From: an uncultured Rhodanobacteraceae bacterium
GTDB lineage: Bacteria; Pseudomonadota; Gammaproteobacteria; Xanthomonadales; Rhodanobacteraceae
Assembly (NCBI GenBank): GCA_937902695.1
Contig: CALFNI010000097.1
Span: forward strand, 1-11,819
Reading direction: 5' to 3'
DNA length: 11,819 bases
Shown here piece by piece: positions 7,355 through 11,819 of this stretch. The notes beneath the pieces were generated by a model. It was not told where the DNA came from. It was given only the letters and a program-made list of their open reading frames with translations, and searched no databases. A program made the translations under genes and the position numbers. Every line of letters begins with the position of its first letter. The stretch's first letter is position 1.

Positions 7355-8152
7355 ATGCGCGCGCTCACGGTGTATGTCGACGGCATCGGCATCTGGGCTC
7401 CCGGCATTCCGGACTGGGCCGCGCTGCAACGCACCTTGAGCGACGGCAGCATCGCAGCGCCCGATGCGGGCGCGAAGCCGGCGCCCGCGATCCTGCCGCC
7501 GACCGAACGCCGCCGCGCGCCCGAGCCCGTGCTGCTCGCGAGCGAAGCGGCGAGCCAGGCCGCGACGATGGCCGGCCGCGATCCGGCGACGCTCCCGTGC
7601 GTCTTCAGCTCGACGCACGGCGATCTCGCGACCACCGACCAGATGTGCGCGACGCTTGCCGCCGATCCGCGCGAGCTTTCGCCGACACGCTTCCACAATT
7701 CCGTGCACAACGCGCCGGCGGGCTACTGGACTGTCGCCGCGAACTGCCACAAGACCGCAACGGCGATCAGCGCGGGACTCGCAAGCGTCGCCGCCGGCCT
7801 CGTCGAGGCCGCGACCGAAGTCGCCGCGGATGGCGACGCGGTGCTGCTCGCGGCATACGACATCGTGGCGCGCGGGCCGCTCGCCGAAGTCGCGCCGAGC
7901 GGCGTGCCGTTCGCGGTCGCGTTCGTGCTGAGCCCGTCGCGGAGCGCAGCGTCGCTCGCACAGCTTTCGCTCTACCCGCTGCAGGGCACGGCAGTTGCGA
8001 AGGGCTTGCCCGCGGCGCTCGCTGCATTCGCGGCGAATCCGACCGCGGTCCAGGCGCTGCCGCTGCTGATCGCGCTTGCGGCGCGCGCACCGGCCCGGGT
8101 GACGCTCGCGTCGGGCGCCAACACGTCGCTCGCGATCGAGGTGGCGCCATGA
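7355..8152 (+). CDS. Ketosynthase-like chain-length factor (Ketoacyl-synt_2 type)
   Basis: A 265-residue protein resembling only the N-terminal half of a ketosynthase. The stretch [13 protein letters not shown] (113-125) is the hallmark of the small ketosynthase-like proteins of aryl polyene clusters. C131 in [13 protein letters not shown] falls where the catalytic cysteine would be by eye, but the C-terminal half carrying both catalytic histidines is absent, so it should not condense by itself. In aryl polyene systems such a protein pairs with the ketosynthase and sets chain length. The gene starts 3 nt after the ketosynthase stop with no visible ribosome binding site, suggesting translational coupling, and its TGA overlaps the next start (ATGA at 8149-8152). 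Family is clear; the exact partner role is inferred. Confidence 0.85.
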   Translation: MRALTVYVDGIGIWAPGIPDWAALQRTLSDGSIAAPDAGAKPAPAILPPTERRRAPEPVLLASEAASQAATMAGRDPATLPCVFSSTHGDLATTDQMCATLAADPRELSPTRFHNSVHNAPAGYWTVAANCHKTATAISAGLASVAAGLVEAATEVAADGDAVLLAAYDIVARGPLAEVAPSGVPFAVAFVLSPSRSAASLAQLSLYPLQGTAVAKGLPAALAAFAANPTAVQALPLLIALAARAPARVTLASGANTSLAIEVAP

Positions 8153-8919
8153 GCGCGAGCGATCCGAAACGCGTCGCCATCGTCATCCCGGCGCTCAACG
8201 AGGAACGCGCGATCCGCGGCGTCGTCGAATCGGTGCTCGCGATCTCGCCGAACGTCATCGTGATCGACGACGGCTCGACCGACGCGACCGTCGAGCGCAT
8301 CGCCGATCTCCCGATCACGCTGATCCGCCACGCGACGCCGCTCGGCAAGGGCCAGGGCCTGCGCGACGGTTTCCGCAAGGCGCGCGCGCTCGGCTTCGAT
8401 GCGGTCGTCACGATGGACGGCGACGGCCAGCACCTTGCGTCCGACATACCGCGCATTCTCGCCGCGGCGCGCCGCTATCCCGAACATCTCGTGATCGGCG
8501 CGCGCATCCGCAATCGCGAGAACCAGCCGAAGGCACGCCGCCGCGCGAACGATTTCGCCGACTGGGGCATCTCGTGGGGCTGCGGCCTCCCCGTCGCCGA
8601 CACGCAGAGCGGCCAGCGCTACTACCCGTCGGCCGCGCTCGAGCTCGCCGACATCGAAGCCGACGATTTCGTGTTCGAAGCGGCCGTGCTGATCTCCGCG
8701 GCGCGCGACAAGCACGTCGGCATCGTCTCGGTGCCGATCGAGTCGCGCTACCAGGGCGAGTTCCGCTCCAGCCACTTCCGGCCGATCCGCGACGTCACGC
8801 GCATCACGCTGTACACCTGCCGGCGCATCGCCGCTTACGGGCACATGGTTGCGTCGTACCGGAAGTCGCATGGAACGCCGCCGTTGATTTACGATCCGGA
8901 GCACGACGAAGGCCGCTGA
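8149..8919 (+). CDS. Family 2 glycosyltransferase (dolichyl-phosphate-mannose-synthase-like)
   Basis: A 256-residue soluble GT2 (GT-A fold) enzyme. Visible features are the N-terminal [14 protein letters not shown] (9-22), the nucleotide-binding [10 protein letters not shown] (38-47), [13 protein letters not shown] (67-79) and the metal-binding DGDGQH (D90-G-D92), then [10 protein letters not shown] (151-160) where the family usually has DTQCGFR. There is no transmembrane segment, so it works in the cytoplasm or peripherally at the membrane, transferring a sugar from a nucleotide-sugar or similar donor. It overlaps the chain-length-factor gene by 4 nt, with GAGGTG at 8138-8143 as ribosome binding site. 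GT2 genes occur in xanthomonadin and other aryl polyene clusters and may act on the lipid-linked product, but donor and acceptor cannot be read from the sequence. Confidence 0.9.
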   Translation: MSASDPKRVAIVIPALNEERAIRGVVESVLAISPNVIVIDDGSTDATVERIADLPITLIRHATPLGKGQGLRDGFRKARALGFDAVVTMDGDGQHLASDIPRILAAARRYPEHLVIGARIRNRENQPKARRRANDFADWGISWGCGLPVADTQSGQRYYPSAALELADIEADDFVFEAAVLISAARDKHVGIVSVPIESRYQGEFRSSHFRPIRDVTRITLYTCRRIAAYGHMVASYRKSHGTPPLIYDPEHDEGR

Positions 8920-8950
8920 CCGGCGTCCTCGAAGCCTCGGGGAGCTGTCC

Positions 8951-10207
8951 GTGGGTCACGTCCCTCACCTTCTGCTGCAGCTTGCGGTGATCCTCGCGAC
9001 CGCGCGCGCGCTCGCGTTCGTGCTCGCGCGCATCGGCCAGCCGCCGGTGATCGGCGAGATGATCGCCGGCATCGTGCTCGGCCCCATCGTGCTCGGCGCG
9101 CTCGCGCCCGGCGCGCATGCGTGGCTGTTTCCGCACGACAAGATCGCGGCGCTCGAGGGCCTCAGCCAGATCGGGCTCGTGCTGTTCATGTTCGTCGTCG
9201 GCGCCGAAATGCGCGCGCCGGCCGGTGCGCGACGGCGCATCGTCGCGGCGGGCTGGGTCGGCACGCTCGGCGTGATGCTGCCGATGGCGCTCGGACTCGC
9301 GATAGCGCCGATCCTGCACTCGCATTTCGCGCCGGCGGGCGTCGGGTTCTGGCCGTTCGCGCTGTTCATGGCCGCGTCGATGGCGATCACCGCCTTTCCG
9401 GTCATGGCGCGCATTCTCAAGGAGCAGGCGTTGACGCGCACGCCGCTCGGCCAGCTTTCGCTGGCGTCGGCGGCCATTGCCGACGCGCTCGCCTGGATCA
9501 TGCTCGCGTTCGTCGTCGCGCTGATCAGCTCGCACGGCGGATGGACGCTGTTCGCGAGCACGATGGTCGGGCTCGTCGCGATGGCCGCGCTCGGATTCGG
9601 CCTCGTCCGCCCGCTGTTCGCGAAGATTCTCGCGCGTCATGCGCCCGATGGCCGGCCGACCGGCGCCGTGCTCAGCATGCTGATGATCGGCATGTGCGTG
9701 ATGGCGGCGGCGACCGAGTGGCTCGGCTTGCATCCGGTGTTCGGCGCGTTCCTGTTCGGCGCGTGCCTGCCGCGCGACGACCGCCTGCTCGAGACGCTGA
9801 TCGAGCGCATCGAGCACGTCGCCGTCGTCGTGCTGATGCCGGTCTTCTTCGCGCTCGCCGGCCTCAGCACGACGCCCGACGCGTTCACCGGCACGGGCCT
9901 GCCCGCGCTTCTCCTGATCCTCGCGGCGGCGATCGTCGGCAAGGTGCTGGGCTCGGGCGGCGGCGCGCGCATCGCCGGGCTCGGCTGGGGCGAGGCGTTC
10001 GCGATCGGCGCGCTGATGAACGCACGCGGGCTCATGGAGCTCATCGTCATGAAGATCGGCCTCGACGCCGGCGTGATCGGCTTCGAGATCTTCACGATGC
10101 TGATGGTCATGGCGATCGTGACGACGCTGATGACGACGCCGGTGCTGATGGCGTTCGTCCGCCGCGGCACGACGAGCAGGATCCCCGAAAATCACGAGAC
10201 GCCCTGA
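8951..10207 (+). CDS. Cation:proton antiporter, CPA2 family
   Basis: A 418-residue integral inner-membrane protein with about 12-13 hydrophobic segments over its whole length and no cytoplasmic KTN/TrkA domain, so it is the short form. Family features include GQPPVIGEMIAGIVLGP (29-45), GLSQIGLVLFMFVVGAEM (70-87), ITAFPVMARILKE (146-158), SAAIADALAW (173-182) and GALMNARGLMELIVMKIGL (353-371). It exchanges Na+ or K+ for H+. In the central ion-binding helix the motif reads A177-D178, where many relatives have two adjacent acidic or polar residues. The start is GTG at 8951, with GGGGAG at 8939-8944 ahead of it. It lies 31 nt after the glycosyltransferase and 76 nt before the halogenase on the same strand, so it may be co-transcribed with the pigment genes. 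Its role in the pathway, if any, is unknown. Confidence 0.93.
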   Translation: MGHVPHLLLQLAVILATARALAFVLARIGQPPVIGEMIAGIVLGPIVLGALAPGAHAWLFPHDKIAALEGLSQIGLVLFMFVVGAEMRAPAGARRRIVAAGWVGTLGVMLPMALGLAIAPILHSHFAPAGVGFWPFALFMAASMAITAFPVMARILKEQALTRTPLGQLSLASAAIADALAWIMLAFVVALISSHGGWTLFASTMVGLVAMAALGFGLVRPLFAKILARHAPDGRPTGAVLSMLMIGMCVMAAATEWLGLHPVFGAFLFGACLPRDDRLLETLIERIEHVAVVVLMPVFFALAGLSTTPDAFTGTGLPALLLILAAAIVGKVLGSGGGARIAGLGWGEAFAIGALMNARGLMELIVMKIGLDAGVIGFEIFTMLMVMAIVTTLMTTPVLMAFVRRGTTSRIPENHETP

Positions 10208-10224
10208 CCGGCCGATTTCCGCGG

Positions 10225-10239
10225 CGCGGGCAGCCCGCG
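10225..10239 (+). other. Small GC hairpin between the antiporter and halogenase genes
   Basis: CGCGGG (10225-10230) and CCCGCG (10234-10239) form a 6-bp stem with a 3-nt loop. No T-tract follows, so it is at best a weak pause or stability element, and the two genes may still share a transcript. Confidence 0.25.
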
Positions 10240-10283
10240 TCGATTGCGTGCACAATGACCGCGTCTGCGAGGAGAAGCCTGCA

Positions 10284-11819
10284 ATGTCCCAAGCGCGCGT
10301 GCACGATGTCGTCATCCTCGGCGGGGGCCTCGCCGGGCTGACACTGGCACTGCAGCTCAAGCGGCGCCTGGGCGACATCGACGTCGTCGTCCTCGAACGC
10401 CGCGCGCATCCGGTGCCGCCGGCGGCGCACAAGGTCGGCGAATCCACGGTCGAGATCGGCGCGCATTATTTCGCCGAAACGCTCGGGCTTCGCGCGCATC
10501 TGGACGCCGAGCAGATCCGCAAGTTCGGATTCCGCTTCTTCTTCTGCGAAGGCCGCAGCGATCTGGAGAACGTGACCGAGCTCGGCGTGCGCCGCGTGAT
10601 GCCGACGCCGACGTGGCAGATCGACCGCGGCACGTTCGAGAACTTTCTCGGCGAGGAAGCGCGGCGCAACGGCGTCGACTTTCGCGACGGCACCGCGGTG
10701 CGCGGCTTCGATATCGCGCGAGACGGCGGCCATCATGCGGTGCGCGTCGATCGCGGCGGCACGATCGAAACGCTCGAAGCGCGCTGGCTCGTCGATGCGT
10801 CGGGGCGCGCCGGGCTCGTCAAGCGCAAGCTCGATCTCGCGCAGCCGAACGGCCACGACGCGAACGCGATGTGGTTCCGCCTCGACGACCGGCTCGATCT
10901 CGACCAGTGGTGCGCCGACACCGAATGGCAGACGCGCTGCACGCCGCAGGAGCGCTGGCGCTCGACCAATCATTTCTGCGGACCGGGCTATTGGGCGTGG
11001 CTGATTCCGCTCGGCTCGGGCGCGCATTCGGTCGGCGTCGTCTGCGACGCGAAGATGCATCCGATCGAGACGATGAACACGTTCGAGCGCTCGCTCGAGT
11101 GGTTCGACACGCACCAGCCCGCGATCGGTCGCGAATGCGCCGCGCGGCGCGACAAGCTGATGGATTTTCTCTATCTCCGCCATTTCTCGTACGGCTGCAA
11201 GCAGGTGTTCTCGGGCGATCGCTGGGCGCTGACCGGCGAGGCCGGCGTGTTCCTCGATCCGTTCTATTCGCCGGGCAGCGATTTCATCGCGATCGGCAAC
11301 CGCTACATCGTCGAGCTGGTCGCGCACGACCTGGCCGGGCGCTCGCTGGCGCCGTACGCGAGGATCTACCAGGACCTGTATTTCTCGTTCTACCGCAACA
11401 TGCTGTCGCTGTACCGCTGCCAGTACGCGCTGTTCGGCGACGCGCAGGTGATGCCGGTCAAGGTGATCTGGGATTACGCGTACTACTGGGGCGTGCTGTG
11501 CCCGCTGGCGATCGGCGCACGCCTCGCAGACATCGCCCTGCTCGGCGAACTGCGCCCGCAACTGGAAGCCGCGCAGGCGTTGAACGCGACGCTGCAGGCG
11601 TTCTTCCGCGACTGGCACGCCGCGCGCGGCGCCGGCAACCCGCCGCTGTTCCTGGCCCAGCAGGCGCTGGGATGGTTCGTGCGCCTGAGCGCCACCCTGC
11701 ACGCGCCTGCGGACGACGCGGCCGCGCGCGCGCGCCTGCGCGAACACATCGAGCTGCTGCATGCGCTGGCCGGGCGCATCGGCTGGTTGCGGCTCTACGG
11801 CATTTTCCTGTGCGGCGTT
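10284..11819 (+). CDS. Flavin-dependent halogenase of the pigment cluster (3'-truncated)
   Basis: The first 512 residues are present and no stop is reached, but the family is usually about 500-550 residues, so little is missing. The N-terminal FAD-binding loop is VVILGGGLAGL (9-19). HKVGEST (49-55) carries K50, matching the catalytic lysine that forms the haloamine or guides hypohalous acid. WAWLIP (237-242) fits the WxWxIP halogenase signature, and FLDPFYSPG (323-331) fits FxDPxxSxG. Tryptophan halogenases have glutamate before that serine; here it is Y328, which suggests a phenolic or carrier-bound substrate rather than free tryptophan. With the polyene genes next to it, halogenation (bromination in xanthomonadin) of the aryl head group is the likely job, using FADH2 from a separate reductase. 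The start at 10284 has AGGAG at 10270-10274. A related non-halogenating FAD monooxygenase is the main alternative. Confidence 0.82.
   Translation, partial: MSQARVHDVVILGGGLAGLTLALQLKRRLGDIDVVVLERRAHPVPPAAHKVGESTVEIGAHYFAETLGLRAHLDAEQIRKFGFRFFFCEGRSDLENVTELGVRRVMPTPTWQIDRGTFENFLGEEARRNGVDFRDGTAVRGFDIARDGGHHAVRVDRGGTIETLEARWLVDASGRAGLVKRKLDLAQPNGHDANAMWFRLDDRLDLDQWCADTEWQTRCTPQERWRSTNHFCGPGYWAWLIPLGSGAHSVGVVCDAKMHPIETMNTFERSLEWFDTHQPAIGRECAARRDKLMDFLYLRHFSYGCKQVFSGDRWALTGEAGVFLDPFYSPGSDFIAIGNRYIVELVAHDLAGRSLAPYARIYQDLYFSFYRNMLSLYRCQYALFGDAQVMPVKVIWDYAYYWGVLCPLAIGARLADIALLGELRPQLEAAQALNATLQAFFRDWHAARGAGNPPLFLAQQALGWFVRLSATLHAPADDAAARARLREHIELLHALAGRIGWLRLYGIFLCGV

Noticed and set aside
5993..7750. 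Extension of the hemF frame far upstream of 5992
   Set aside because: The extra 586 codons are an arginine-rich shadow of the ketosynthase and chain-length-factor genes; HemF homology starts just after the ATG at 5992.
6022..8148. Long plus-strand open frame running into the glycosyltransferase, suggesting a fusion protein
   Set aside because: The upstream part lies out of frame over the ketosynthase and chain-length-factor genes and has no domain; the ATG at 8149 with GAGGTG upstream is a good start.
10107..11762. A 551-codon open frame on the minus strand opposite the halogenase
   Set aside because: It is a low-complexity, charged shadow with no motifs; the plus strand holds a clear flavoprotein.
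1..11819. Insertion sequences, CRISPR arrays, tRNA/rRNA genes, toxin-antitoxin or defence genes
   Set aside because: No transposase motifs, terminal repeats, spaced direct repeats or RNA gene signatures were seen; the genes are of ordinary housekeeping or pigment families.

Overview
The window is GC-rich bacterial chromosome, most likely from a gammaproteobacterium of the Lysobacterales (Xanthomonadales: Xanthomonas, Lysobacter, Luteimonas and relatives). The reasons are the company of genes (a xanthomonadin-type aryl polyene pigment locus interleaved with polA and hemF), a polA/DUF2782 pair, and a polA-linked small RNA with C-rich loops. This is judged from protein motifs and layout only; no database search was possible.

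Layout. Positions 2-1081 (+) hold the 3' part of an AMP-dependent ligase, probably the enzyme that activates the aromatic starter of the pigment. Positions 1082-1573 are non-coding: two dispersed-repeat-like hairpins, then on the minus strand a small RNA of about 130 nt with three hairpins, the last a strong intrinsic terminator. Its two internal anti-Shine-Dalgarno-type loops and its terminator loop are C-rich, as described for sX13 of Xanthomonas. Positions 1574-4351 (-) are polA. Positions 4513-5004 (+) encode a small secreted DUF2782-type protein, divergent from polA. Positions 5069-5992 (-) are hemF, the oxygen-dependent coproporphyrinogen III oxidase. From 6155 to the right edge runs a same-strand pigment block: a complete ketosynthase, a ketosynthase-like chain-length factor, a GT2 glycosyltransferase, a CPA2 cation/proton antiporter, and a flavin-dependent halogenase cut by the window end.

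How the genes work together. The ligase would load an aromatic acid (3-hydroxybenzoate in xanthomonadin) onto a carrier protein. The ketosynthase/chain-length-factor pair would extend it into a polyene, the halogenase would halogenate (probably brominate) the aryl head, and the glycosyltransferase would act on the product or its lipid carrier. The reductase, dehydratase, carrier protein and export genes expected for such a pathway are not in this window. polA, the small RNA, the DUF2782 gene and hemF are housekeeping or regulatory genes lying between the two parts of the pigment locus.

The most interesting items are the small RNA downstream of polA, the nested inverted repeat just upstream of the ketosynthase, and the halogenase, which has the halogenase signatures but lacks the glutamate typical of tryptophan halogenases. 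No transposon, CRISPR array, tRNA or rRNA was seen, and I see no convincing case for a wholly new system.
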